A stretch of DNA of 10,425 nucleotides, from assembly GCA_030754395.1 (NCBI GenBank), contig JASMAJ010000018.1, positions 1 through 10,425 of the forward strand, written 5' to 3'. The notes under the pieces were generated by a model, which had not been told where the DNA came from, did no database searches, and saw only the letters and a program-made list of their open reading frames with translations. A program made the translations under genes and the position numbers. Source of the DNA: Candidatus Thalassarchaeaceae archaeon (GTDB lineage: Archaea; Thermoplasmatota; Poseidoniia; Poseidoniales; Thalassarchaeaceae). Positions 1-6,909 of this stretch are shown piece after piece (positions within the stretch are counted from its first letter, which is position 1; the number at the start of each line of letters is the position of its first letter).

Positions 1-1
1 T

Positions 2-1834
2 TGGATTCAAGATTCATTTCACAACGATTTACTTTCAGTGGGTCTAACACACTTCTATGTAATGGGGTTCATGACTGCAACTTTCGCGTCATTCATTTAT
101 CCAATTTACTTTGATGATAGGCATATGGCAGATAGAGTCTCTCTCTCTATGTTCTGGGTTTATGTTTTAGCCATCCCATTCTATCTTTTCTTCAATGTAC
201 GAGTAACTGGTGACCACATCCCTGCTATGGAGACAATTGCCTATGACCTAACTCCTGTAATTCATAATTGGTTTACTAGAATTGATCCTTTCACAAATGG
301 CATGCCTAGTCTACACATTGGACTCCCTTTTGCAATCTGGTTAACCTACCTTAGATGGGATGAAGATAACCGCTGGAATAAATTTAGAAACGTATTAATG
401 ATCTATATTTTCCTTACAGCGTTCACAATTCTTTATCTGGGGATTCACTGGGTCTTAGATATCATAGGGGGGCTAATTGTTGCTTCAATTGCAGTCTCAA
501 TTACCGAGAGAACGCATGAGCCAATTTGGAAATTTGCAGATGAACGCTTATTCACACGAAGATTCGCTCGTTTTCTTAGTGATCCAATTATCTCATTAAA
601 GAATAATTACAGGGATTTAAAGAAGATTTTCGAGCCAATCCAAAAACCATCAAGTCAGCAGACTAGTGCTGTAATAGTTGCCGTTCTATTAGGGACTGGA
701 ACAGTTCTTCTTTGGGATGCAACACACCAAGATTTCCCTGTAGAGGGAGTAGAGTGGCCAACAACTGCAACTGGTTCTGGTGGGTGGTTGGTTGGAGTTG
801 AAGAATCACCAAATGGCGTGATTGAAGTTTTTGCTTGGAATACTACAAATCTAGAGCGAAGTGATATTGGAGGAACTCCTTGGTCGACGCCCCCAAATGC
901 AATAGTTTCGGACTCTAATTTTGTCTTATTTTCAGAGAATAGAGTGGATTATTATAATTGGAGTAATGTCGATGAATATCTTACACCGATTTATCAAGAA
1001 TCAACTACTGAGATAATATTGGATGTATTCTTTGTTGATGATTCAAATGGAAGCACCCTTACAGGAATCGTGTTTGAAAATCATATTCAATTTCTATCAG
1101 ATGAAGGAGAAGTAGTTCATGAAAATGAAAACGGACCTTTCATAATTTGTTCATCGACTGGTTCAATGATTGCATCAGGGAAATCTACAGATTCTGGCCC
1201 GATAGTCGAAATTTTCTCTTTTCAATCTCAATTCTCTCTTAGTCTCAATATAGATGTTCAAGCTGATGAAATCACAGATGAACATTTAGAGGATATATTT
1301 GACATTCCAGTCAATTATTCCGGTGCAACAATAGAAGAGCTTGAATTTGATTCACAATGGATTGCAGCTGTAATCAATATTGGCCCTATTAATCGAACTG
1401 TCCTGATTGATATTGTTAGTGGCGAGCAATTATTGCTATCAGATCCTGTTTGGCCTTCATCCTCAATTAGCCTAGCACATGGTAAAGTAGCATTTCTACA
1501 AATACCAAGATTCGACCCCACCCTTGATGAAGATGATTTGTTAACAGCAAGAGAATTATTTCTCCACGATATTTCAGAAAATAGAACAAAACAATTGACT
1601 TTTGATGAAGAACTAGACCAGTCCCAACCTCAAATTCTCAACTCAGCAGTAGCTTACTTACAGGAAGATGATAATGGTGAGGTTAAGATACATTTATTCT
1701 TACTCGAAGAAACATTCGAGCCGTATTCATCAATTGTTTTGCAATCAGCAATTGTGCTACTAATTCCACTAATTATTCTTCGAGCATTTCAGTCCTCTCT
1801 TGAATCTAGAAAAATCATTAGGATGAGGAAATAA
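2..1834 (+). CDS. PAP2/AUR1-type membrane lipid phosphatase or phosphotransferase with external propeller-like domain (5' truncated)
   Basis: The frame is open to the window edge (no stop before the GTG at 38), so the true start probably lies outside; residues here are numbered from that GTG. The N-terminal part is a multi-TM PAP2_3/inositolphosphorylceramide-synthase-like domain. It has the PSLHIG motif (His93) and the GIHWVLD motif (His137, Asp141), the usual catalytic His pair and Asp of the superfamily. A very basic stretch at about 157-200 follows, then a TM at about 209-226. About 335 polar, acidic, beta-rich residues come next, with six N-x-S/T sequons (N268, N307, N337, N426, N452, N515) and a TolB/propeller-like strand pattern near 504-533. 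A final TM at about 566-583 ends in a basic tail. Positive-inside charges put the large domain outside the cell. Known for the family: hydrolysis or transfer of lipid phosphate head groups. Substrate unknown; the propeller assignment is inferred from pattern. It converges on nadA with a 10-bp gap. Confidence 0.8.
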   Translation, partial: WIQDSFHNDLLSVGLTHFYVMGFMTATFASFIYPIYFDDRHMADRVSLSMFWVYVLAIPFYLFFNVRVTGDHIPAMETIAYDLTPVIHNWFTRIDPFTNGMPSLHIGLPFAIWLTYLRWDEDNRWNKFRNVLMIYIFLTAFTILYLGIHWVLDIIGGLIVASIAVSITERTHEPIWKFADERLFTRRFARFLSDPIISLKNNYRDLKKIFEPIQKPSSQQTSAVIVAVLLGTGTVLLWDATHQDFPVEGVEWPTTATGSGGWLVGVEESPNGVIEVFAWNTTNLERSDIGGTPWSTPPNAIVSDSNFVLFSENRVDYYNWSNVDEYLTPIYQESTTEIILDVFFVDDSNGSTLTGIVFENHIQFLSDEGEVVHENENGPFIICSSTGSMIASGKSTDSGPIVEIFSFQSQFSLSLNIDVQADEITDEHLEDIFDIPVNYSGATIEELEFDSQWIAAVINIGPINRTVLIDIVSGEQLLLSDPVWPSSSISLAHGKVAFLQIPRFDPTLDEDDLLTARELFLHDISENRTKQLTFDEELDQSQPQILNSAVAYLQEDDNGEVKIHLFLLEETFEPYSSIVLQSAIVLLIPLIILRAFQSSLESRKIIRMRK

Positions 1835-1836
1835 TC

Positions 1837-1841
1837 AAAAA
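1837..1841 (-). terminator. possible T-run terminator of nadA
   Basis: Five consecutive T on the minus strand begin 3 nt past the nadA stop, followed by a further T-rich stretch. Archaeal transcription often ends at such T-runs without a hairpin. The run is short, so this is a weak call. Confidence 0.22.
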
Positions 1842-1844
1842 GTA

Positions 1845-2930
1845 TTACTCAGCCAAACGGAACATCTCATTCAAACTATATTGAGCCCTCTGAATAACTT
1901 CGGAATCCAACTCAATTATTTGTTCTGGACGTGGGGCTCGAAGGGATTGAAGAATATCTTCTAATTGCGTCATTTTCATGTACTTACACATTACACAAGT
2001 TCCGATTAAATTAATCTCATTCTCGGACTCTGCACGAACTCTATCTGCTGTTCCACATTCTGTAATCAGCATAATGTCTGGTTTCCCCTCTTGGCTGAGT
2101 TTCAATGCCTCATTCATCAATTTCTCACTACTGCCAACAACATCACTTTCAGCCAACACGTCGGCATCGCATTCTGGATGGCTCAACACCTTCAAATCAA
2201 GTCCCTGAACTAATGATCTTTCTCTCCAAGAACGAATCTTCGCCCCAGTGAATGTTGCATGGACGTAACATTCACCATCGTAATTTATGACTTCTTTCTT
2301 ACCCGCTAGATGCTCTGTTAGATGCTTTCCCATTAGGCTGTCGGGAACGAAAATAATCCGATTACCGGGTAATTTTTCACAAATTTTCAGGAAATTACTA
2401 CTGGTAACACAAACATCCACTTCTGCCTTTACCTCGGCACTAGTATTAATGTAACATGCTACAGGGACTCCTGGATACTTTTCTTTCAACTTCCTGACAT
2501 CTTCTGCGGTAATACTGTCACTCAATGAACATCCTGCCTCCGGCGAGGGATGAATCACAGTCTTGTGGGGACTGACAATTTTTGCTGTTTCAGCCATGAA
2601 TCTAACACTGGAAAAAAGAATTGTACTCTGAGGTGCGTCGCGAGCCGCTTTCGAAAGTGAGTAGCTATCAGATACGGAATCAGCAACACCATAGACAATA
2701 TCGGGTGTTTGGTAAGAATGAGCAATTAGGAAAACATCTTTTTCACGCTTCAATTCATTGATTTCAAGAGTTAAAGGAGCAATAGTACGACAAGTTTCTA
2801 AATCCCACAAACTCATCTGTTTAATCGAGTTCTGTAACCTTAGTGCCTCAATTTCAATGTCTTCCTCTGAATAGGATTTGAGCACAATTAAGCCACTAGG
2901 GAGAGGGGCTGAGGACATCTGCATACTCAT
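1845..2930 (-). CDS. nadA: quinolinate synthase NadA
   Basis: The enzyme condenses iminoaspartate with dihydroxyacetone phosphate to quinolinate, the de novo NAD precursor, using an oxygen-sensitive [4Fe-4S] cluster in the cytoplasm. The 361-residue protein shows the family landmarks in order: AHSYQ (70-74, usually HxYQ), FMAETAKI (111-118), AGCSLSDS (132-139), YINTSAEVKAE (160-170), FVPDSLMGKHL (194-204), GECYVH (219-224), HPEC (251-254) and CVMCKYM (312-318). Cys134, Cys221 and Cys315 match the three cluster ligands, with Cys312 an extra nearby cysteine. Length is normal for the family (about 300-370); the first 50 residues are a less conserved extension. The start is an ATG with further ATGs at codons 3 and 5; a GAGGGG lies 11 nt upstream, rather far for a ribosome site. 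nadB, aspartate dehydrogenase and nadC are not in this window, so the gene stands alone here. It is divergent from bud32. Confidence 0.96.
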   Translation of the reverse strand: MSMQMSSAPLPSGLIVLKSYSEEDIEIEALRLQNSIKQMSLWDLETCRTIAPLTLEINELKREKDVFLIAHSYQTPDIVYGVADSVSDSYSLSKAARDAPQSTILFSSVRFMAETAKIVSPHKTVIHPSPEAGCSLSDSITAEDVRKLKEKYPGVPVACYINTSAEVKAEVDVCVTSSNFLKICEKLPGNRIIFVPDSLMGKHLTEHLAGKKEVINYDGECYVHATFTGAKIRSWRERSLVQGLDLKVLSHPECDADVLAESDVVGSSEKLMNEALKLSQEGKPDIMLITECGTADRVRAESENEINLIGTCVMCKYMKMTQLEDILQSLRAPRPEQIIELDSEVIQRAQYSLNEMFRLAE

Positions 2931-2946
2931 TTGATTTCACTATCCC

Positions 2947-2981
2947 CTCATGTGCAACCGCTTTGAAGTCATCTCATGTGC
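2947..2981. repeat. 9-bp direct repeat in the nadA/bud32 divergent intergenic region
   Basis: The sequence CTCATGTGC occurs twice, at 2947-2955 and 2973-2981, a period of 26 bp. The two copies fill much of the 59-bp divergent region between nadA and bud32. They could be paired regulator half-sites or a chance repeat; the sequence does not tell which gene they would control. Confidence 0.5.
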
Positions 2982-2984
2982 GGT

Positions 2985-2993
2985 AGTATATGG
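2985..2993 (-). promoter_or_regulatory. possible TATA element for nadA
   Basis: On the minus strand the sequence reads CCATATACT. An archaeal start about 25 nt downstream would give nadA a leader of roughly 30 nt, and one of the direct repeats would sit between this element and the start site. It overlaps the bud32 start codon. Weak call from position and composition only. Confidence 0.25.
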
Positions 2994-3649
2994 ATGGCAC
3001 GTCGACCCCCATGTGGGTTGAGGAAAAAATCCTACATATAGGGGCTGAAGCGAAAATTTTTGCAGGATCTTGGCTTGGTATGTCTGCTGTTCTAAAGATG
3101 CGAGAACCGAAGTCATACAGACATCCGTCACTCGATCGAAGATTAACTCGACAGCGATTAAGCACAGAAGCTAGAGTTCTAGACCGATTGAATGTAATTA
3201 ACTTCCCATCGCCACGTATTTTCGACATAGATCTAGAAAATGGATGGATGCTTCTTTCGAGGATTGAGGGTCGGCCATTATACGAGGCCTTGCAAGATGG
3301 ATCTGCAGGATTAGATGAAATCAAAAACTTTGGTTCCCTAATTAGAAGATTTCACGAAGAGGGTTTCTCACACGGTGATTTGACGACTCATAATGTGATA
3401 ATTGACGAGAATAATAATTTGATATTAATTGATTTTGGCCTCTCAAAGATTGATTCGGAAATTGAACAATTAGGTCTCGATATCCAAGTATTAAACGAGT
3501 GCCTTACTGCAAGTCATCATACTATTGAAAAATCTGTAGAAACGATGATTGATGGATATTGTAATGTAGATTCAGGAATTCAACCCTCTGCAAGTGAGGT
3601 TATCGAGCGATTCGAGGCGATAAGAGGTCGTGTCCGTTATCATGCATGA
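2990..3649 (+). CDS. bud32: KEOPS complex kinase/ATPase Bud32
   Basis: Bud32 is the small atypical kinase of KEOPS, which with Kae1 makes N6-threonylcarbamoyladenosine at position 37 of ANN-decoding tRNAs. The 219-residue protein has GAEAKIF (18-24) in place of a glycine-rich loop, VLK with the ATP-binding Lys36, the family signature KSYRHPSLD (41-49), STEARVL (58-64), the catalytic loop HGDLTTHN (128-135; Asp130, Asn135) and IDFGLS (147-152). The basic tail RGRVRYH at 212-218 is typical. It is a free-standing kinase, not the Kae1-Bud32 fusion found in many euryarchaea, and kae1 is not in the window. Start: ATG at 2990 or the in-frame ATG at 3011, which begins nearer the conserved region; the upstream choice is uncertain. 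rdgB follows after 9 nt, a pairing known from archaea. Confidence 0.95.
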   Translation: MDGTSTPMWVEEKILHIGAEAKIFAGSWLGMSAVLKMREPKSYRHPSLDRRLTRQRLSTEARVLDRLNVINFPSPRIFDIDLENGWMLLSRIEGRPLYEALQDGSAGLDEIKNFGSLIRRFHEEGFSHGDLTTHNVIIDENNNLILIDFGLSKIDSEIEQLGLDIQVLNECLTASHHTIEKSVETMIDGYCNVDSGIQPSASEVIERFEAIRGRVRYHA

Positions 3650-3653
3650 GGTG
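3648..3653 (+). promoter_or_regulatory. ribosome binding site of rdgB
   Basis: GAGGTG overlaps the bud32 stop codon and ends 5 nt before the rdgB ATG. It is one of the few good Shine-Dalgarno-like sites in the window. It supports both the rdgB start and co-transcription with bud32. Confidence 0.55.
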
Positions 3654-3658
3654 TATGA

Positions 3659-4252
3659 ATGAGAATCTTATTCGCTACCAGCAACATAAACAAAATATCA
3701 GAGGCAGCAGAAATTCTCGGACCTCTAGGGCACTCTGTTGAAGGTCTCATAATTGATGGTAATAGACCTATTTTCAACGAACCAAAGGAATTGGGACTGG
3801 AAGCAGTAACTGAATCAAAGATTGAGCAAGCACTTGCCTTAATCGAAGGAACAGAATTCGAGGGGGCTGCTGTATTAGTAGAAGATTCGGGAGTCTTCAC
3901 ACATGCTTTCGAAGGATGGCCAGGGGCTAATTCAGCAGATGTTGAAGAAAAAATAGGTCTGGATGGGGTTCTAGAGCGTATTTCTGAATCAATAAACAGG
4001 GGTGGAGAATATCGGGCAGTAGTCATATTATCTGATGGATATAATTATTGGAAAGCGATTGGAGTATGTAAGGGTAAATTCTCTGAGGAGAAACGTGGCA
4101 GCAACGGTTTTGGATATGATCCAATTTTTATTCCCGAAGAAGGTGATGGACGAACCTTTGCTGAGATGGAATCAAGTGAAAAATCATCTATTTCACATCG
4201 TGGAGTCGCTATGAAATCACTTTCACGACTTCTCAGCGACCCGTCAAGGTGA
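3659..4252 (+). CDS. rdgB: XTP/dITP diphosphatase (RdgB/HAM1 family)
   Basis: The enzyme hydrolyses non-canonical purine nucleoside triphosphates (XTP, ITP, dITP) to monophosphate and pyrophosphate, keeping them out of DNA and RNA. The 197-residue protein matches the family along its whole length: ATSNINK (6-12) for substrate binding, EDSG (75-78) with catalytic acidic residues, GWPGANSA (86-93), NGFGYDPIF (149-157), TFAEM (166-170) and ISHRG (178-182). Size is normal for the family (about 185-200). The ATG start is backed by the GAGGTG site overlapping the bud32 stop, and the protein begins directly with the conserved first strand. It sits second in the bud32 unit; the two reactions are unrelated biochemically. 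Confidence 0.96.
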   Translation: MRILFATSNINKISEAAEILGPLGHSVEGLIIDGNRPIFNEPKELGLEAVTESKIEQALALIEGTEFEGAAVLVEDSGVFTHAFEGWPGANSADVEEKIGLDGVLERISESINRGGEYRAVVILSDGYNYWKAIGVCKGKFSEEKRGSNGFGYDPIFIPEEGDGRTFAEMESSEKSSISHRGVAMKSLSRLLSDPSR

Positions 4253-4289
4253 AGTGAGGAAACGTTTCGTATAGAGCGGGGGGAGATGG

Positions 4290-5186
4290 TTGGTCTCGTA
4301 CAGTCGGCTATTCATGGCCCTACTTATTTTGTTTGGAACTCCACTATACCTCGTACTACAAGGTGAGATGGAATTAGGCATGCGAGTCGCTTCAGCAGTA
4401 GTTCTCCTAGCTCTTTTGGCTGTATTTGTGTACTCAGGAAGAAAACCTATTCCTACTGTAACCGAAATACCGAAAGTAGCTGAAGAAATTGAAGAGGAGA
4501 TTGCTACTCCTATAATTGAAACAGAAACCGTTACTGAACAAAATGATGAATCAATCAAACGAAGCAGAGGTAAGGTGGCAGCACCGGCAGTACCTGCGCC
4601 TCCAATGCCAATGCCACCTCCAGGAAGCCCAATGCCACCTCCAATGCCAATGCCCCCAACGGGCATTCCTGCACCTGCAATTATGGAAGAAAGGGGGAAT
4701 GTAGCAAAACGTCTCGTCATAGATAGAGATGCACAGACTGAGATGGAAGCAGAGGTCGAATCTTTTGTCAAAGAACGACGTGAAAAGAGATCGGAAATAA
4801 GAGAACGAATTCAAAGAAGGCGAAGAATGGAACTTGCTGAGAGACGGGCAGCGAAAGTCAGAATGTGGACTGAACTCGAAGATGGAGAAGATCTTGGAAA
4901 AACACTCTCAGACCCTGATCATGGTCTAGAAGTCATCAATGAACCAGAAAATCCAGATGAATCCGCCCCTCTAGGAGTTTCATATGTTAGAATAGATGGT
5001 AATCGTATCCTAAAAATCAGAATGCCGCTTAATGTTCCTGAGAAAGGAGTAGAAGAAGAAGTTACACCAGAATTACCTGATTTACCACCCCCTGGACTCC
5101 CTAGTATGCCACCTCCACCGGGTCCTCCAGGTATGCCACCTCCGCCAGGCCCCCCTAGTATGCCACCTCCACCACCCCCGTTGTGA
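4290..5186 (+). CDS. two-TM proline-rich coiled-coil protein, unknown function
   Basis: I do not recognise a family. The 298 residues form a modular protein: a TM hairpin (about 6-24 and 31-48) followed by Gly-Arg-Lys; an acidic linker (60-90); a first Pro/Met-rich tract (99-130); a charged helical or coiled-coil stretch rich in Arg, Glu and Lys (about 146-192); an acidic linker; a small beta-like patch (228-248); and a C-terminal polyproline tail (262-298) with three 9-residue repeats of the form P-[SG]-M-P-P-P-P-[GP]-P. Positive charges after TM2 suggest the long tail is cytoplasmic. The start given is TTG, with a GGAG 4 nt upstream; the in-frame ATG at 4314 is an alternative that still keeps TM1. 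The gene starts 37 bp after rdgB and is probably co-transcribed. Polyproline runs this long normally need aIF5A for efficient translation. A scaffold or adaptor role is only a guess. Confidence 0.75.
   Translation: MVSYSRLFMALLILFGTPLYLVLQGEMELGMRVASAVVLLALLAVFVYSGRKPIPTVTEIPKVAEEIEEEIATPIIETETVTEQNDESIKRSRGKVAAPAVPAPPMPMPPPGSPMPPPMPMPPTGIPAPAIMEERGNVAKRLVIDRDAQTEMEAEVESFVKERREKRSEIRERIQRRRRMELAERRAAKVRMWTELEDGEDLGKTLSDPDHGLEVINEPENPDESAPLGVSYVRIDGNRILKIRMPLNVPEKGVEEEVTPELPDLPPPGLPSMPPPPGPPGMPPPPGPPSMPPPPPPL
5100..5180 (+). repeat. three tandem 27-bp repeats encoding a polyproline nonapeptide
   Basis: Units lie at 5100-5126, 5127-5153 and 5154-5180 and encode PSMPPPPGP, PGMPPPPGP and PSMPPPPPP. 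They differ mostly at third codon positions and at the Ser/Gly and Gly/Pro codons, which suggests duplication followed by selection on the peptide. They form the end of the proline-rich protein. Confidence 0.85.
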
Positions 5187-5192
5187 TATATT
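5184..5192 (+). promoter_or_regulatory. TATA-like element for the enoyl-CoA hydratase gene
   Basis: TGATATATT overlaps the stop codon of the proline-rich gene and is centred about 32 nt before the ATG at 5220. An archaeal start about 25 nt downstream would give an almost leaderless transcript. There is no Shine-Dalgarno-like site before this ATG, which fits leaderless translation. Confidence 0.45.
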
Positions 5193-5219
5193 CAAGCGGA
5201 ACATCCCATTGGGCACATC

Positions 5220-6056
5220 ATGAGTGATGGGGTTCTACTAGTCGATAATGTCCCAATTGAGGGTGCTAGCCCCGATGGTGCTATGATTTCTGTTTGGACC
5301 TTGAACCGTCCTGAAAAATTGAATGCTCTGAATGCAGACTCACATACTGCCCTGAAACAGGCTTGTAGTGATGCTGAGGCGAATGATGATGTTCGTGTGA
5401 TTGTGATACGCGGTGCCTCACCTCCTCCAGCAGTAGAAGGAAAGAGGCCGAAACCAGCTGCATTTGCGGCAGGAGCTGATATTTCTGAGTTTGAGGGAAA
5501 GAATTCGGATGATGTCAGGTCTTTTTTTGAAAACAATGCTTGGGAAAAGGTTTGGAACTTATCTAAACCAACTATTGCAATGGTAGATGGATTTGCTCTT
5601 GGAGGTGGAACTGAATTAGCCCTCTCCTGTGATATTAGAATTGCCAGTACTCGTGCTAAGTTTGGAACTCCTGAGATTAATTTAGGACTAATTCCCGGAG
5701 GCGGGGGCACCCAACGCCTTGCAAATATTCTAGGTTATGGCAAGGCTATGGAAATGGTCATGACTGGAAATATGGTGAACGCGGAAGATGCCTTACGGCT
5801 TGGACTTGTCAACGAGGTTTGTGAACCTGAGGAACTCGAAGGCTGTGTAATGAAAATGGCTGAAAATATTGCTAGGAAATCACCTTACACAATCAAAGTT
5901 GCAAAGCGGGCCGTACGGGCGGCTCTCGATCTTCCTATGTCTGAGGGAATTCTGGCCGAGCGCTCAGAGTTCGTTGCTTTATTCGATACCGAAGATAAAG
6001 AAATTGGAGTGCAAGCGTTTCTTGAACGTAAGGATGCGGATTGGGTTGGTAACTAA
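5220..6056 (+). CDS. enoyl-CoA hydratase/isomerase (crotonase family)
   Basis: A crotonase-fold enzyme, most likely hydrating 2-enoyl-CoA to 3-hydroxyacyl-CoA in fatty-acid or amino-acid breakdown. In the 278 residues: NRPEKLNAL (29-37), AAGADISEF (83-91, oxyanion-hole region), GFALGGGTELALSCDIRIA (124-142) and FGTPEINLGLIPGGGGTQRL (148-167). Both glutamates that act in true hydratases are present (Glu132, Glu152), so hydratase activity is more likely than that of a diverged crotonase. An unusual Pro/Lys-rich insertion at about 67-82 lies between the strand VIVIRGA and the AGAD loop, where relatives have only a few residues. The ATG start is preceded by a TATA-like element, so the gene probably has its own promoter besides any read-through from the bud32 unit. 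It converges on the cold-shock gene. Exact acyl substrate cannot be told. Confidence 0.93.
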   Translation: MSDGVLLVDNVPIEGASPDGAMISVWTLNRPEKLNALNADSHTALKQACSDAEANDDVRVIVIRGASPPPAVEGKRPKPAAFAAGADISEFEGKNSDDVRSFFENNAWEKVWNLSKPTIAMVDGFALGGGTELALSCDIRIASTRAKFGTPEINLGLIPGGGGTQRLANILGYGKAMEMVMTGNMVNAEDALRLGLVNEVCEPEELEGCVMKMAENIARKSPYTIKVAKRAVRAALDLPMSEGILAERSEFVALFDTEDKEIGVQAFLERKDADWVGN

Positions 6057-6098
6057 TCAACCGTATAGGTACCCATTGATTTGGGTGTGAAAGAGAAA

Positions 6099-6290
6099 TC
6101 ATTCGGTTTTTCGAACGTTGACTGCGTTAGGCCCCTTAGGTCCCTCGCCAACTTCAAATTCAACGGAATCTCCGTCTCGAATGTTCCCTTCAACTTGGGA
6201 TTTGTGAACGAAGAGGTCGTCTCCCTCTTCCTGTTCGATGAAGCCGAAGCCCTTTGTTTGATTGAACCATTTTACTGTGCCTGTTGCCAT
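6099..6290 (-). CDS. cold-shock domain protein (CspA family)
   Basis: A small single-stranded nucleic-acid-binding protein, an RNA chaperone by family knowledge. Starting at the ATG at 6290 it has 63 residues and begins MATGTVKWFN, exactly the family N-terminus. RNP1 is KGFGFI (13-18), RNP2 is LFVH (26-29), and aromatic residues Trp8, Phe9, Phe15, Phe17 and Phe27 are kept. The frame can be extended 7 codons upstream to 6311, but those residues do not belong to the fold, so the ATG is preferred. Cold-shock domains of this kind are mainly bacterial; their occurrence in some marine archaea is usually taken as acquired from bacteria. A minus-strand AGGTTTACTT around 6321-6330 could be its TATA region. 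The CBS protein lies upstream on the same strand, 85 bp away. Confidence 0.95.
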   Translation of the reverse strand: MATGTVKWFNQTKGFGFIEQEEGDDLFVHKSQVEGNIRDGDSVEFEVGEGPKGPNAVNVRKTE

Positions 6291-6375
6291 TATTTGGATG
6301 TGCGACGCCACTGGTACTTCAAGTAAACCTAGAATGCACTCTGATTATGCAAGTTGTTAATGATTTGAAGATTCA

Positions 6376-6807
6376 TCAAATCTGCTCAAACGCTTGTTGC
6401 ATTCCAGTGATTAGATTTAGAGTAGATTCAAGACATCCCGTTTGAGTTACTCTGCCGATAATTTCTCCCTTGGAATTAATCACATACAGACGGCGAATTT
6501 CATCTGTCAATAGTAGATTCAAAGCTGATCCAACAGGTATATCTGAATCGATAGTAACCAAAGGATAACTCATTATATCTCCAAGCAATACTTCATCTGG
6601 ATTCATTTTTGGTCTGAAACAACGCCTCAGCAGATCTCGTTCGGTCACAACTCCCTTAGGCAAATCTTCCTGTGTGACAATAACCGACCACACTCCTGCT
6701 TCATACATTTTCTCCATTGCTAATGAGACTGTAGCCGACTCATCAAGACAAATCACATTTTTATCCATCATTTTTTTAACATTAAGTGGAATATTCATCA
6801 AAACCAT
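6376..6807 (-). CDS. tandem CBS-domain protein
   Basis: A stand-alone pair of CBS domains (a Bateman module), which typically binds adenosine nucleotides such as AMP, ATP or SAM and acts as an energy or metabolite sensor. From the ATG at 6807 there are 143 residues. CBS1 covers about 8-65 (VKKMMDKNVICLDESATV, then VVTERDLLRR at its end); CBS2 covers about 75-130 (LGDIMSYPLVTIDSDIPV, then LYVINSKGEIIGRVTQTG). No other catalytic or DNA-binding domain is attached, so the partner is unknown. Start is ambiguous: a TTG at 6834, ATG at 6807 and ATG at 6798 are in frame; the conserved part starts just after the last one, and an AGGGA 9 nt before 6798 slightly favours that start. Nothing in the neighbours points to its target. 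Confidence 0.9.
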   Translation of the reverse strand: MVLMNIPLNVKKMMDKNVICLDESATVSLAMEKMYEAGVWSVIVTQEDLPKGVVTERDLLRRCFRPKMNPDEVLLGDIMSYPLVTIDSDIPVGSALNLLLTDEIRRLYVINSKGEIIGRVTQTGCLESTLNLITGMQQAFEQI

Positions 6808-6909
6808 TCCCTGATATAATTCGGTTACATGCAAAATTAGTCGCTTCTAATTATTGAGGGCACCGCCTATCTTCTGAATAATCGATTGAGGTGACAAAGA
6901 TAGAGTGTA

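Noticed and set aside
2974..3324. 116-codon minus-strand frame opposite the start of bud32
   Set aside because: Antisense to conserved Bud32 motifs and without recognisable features.
4244..4771. Minus-strand open frame rich in Gly and Ile opposite the proline-rich gene
   Set aside because: Its Gly-rich tract is the reverse reading of the proline codons (CCA/CCT read as Trp/Gly/Arg-type codons); it has no family match and overlaps a better gene.
5100..5180. CRISPR-like or mobile repeat array
   Set aside because: The 27-bp units are contiguous without spacers and in frame, so they are coding repeats of the polyproline tail.
5192..5710. 172-codon minus-strand frame opposite the enoyl-CoA hydratase
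   Set aside because: It is an antisense shadow of a clear crotonase with conserved catalytic motifs on the plus strand.
6081..6326. 81-codon plus-strand frame over the cold-shock gene
   Set aside because: The minus strand encodes a full cold-shock domain with both RNP motifs; the plus frame matches nothing known.
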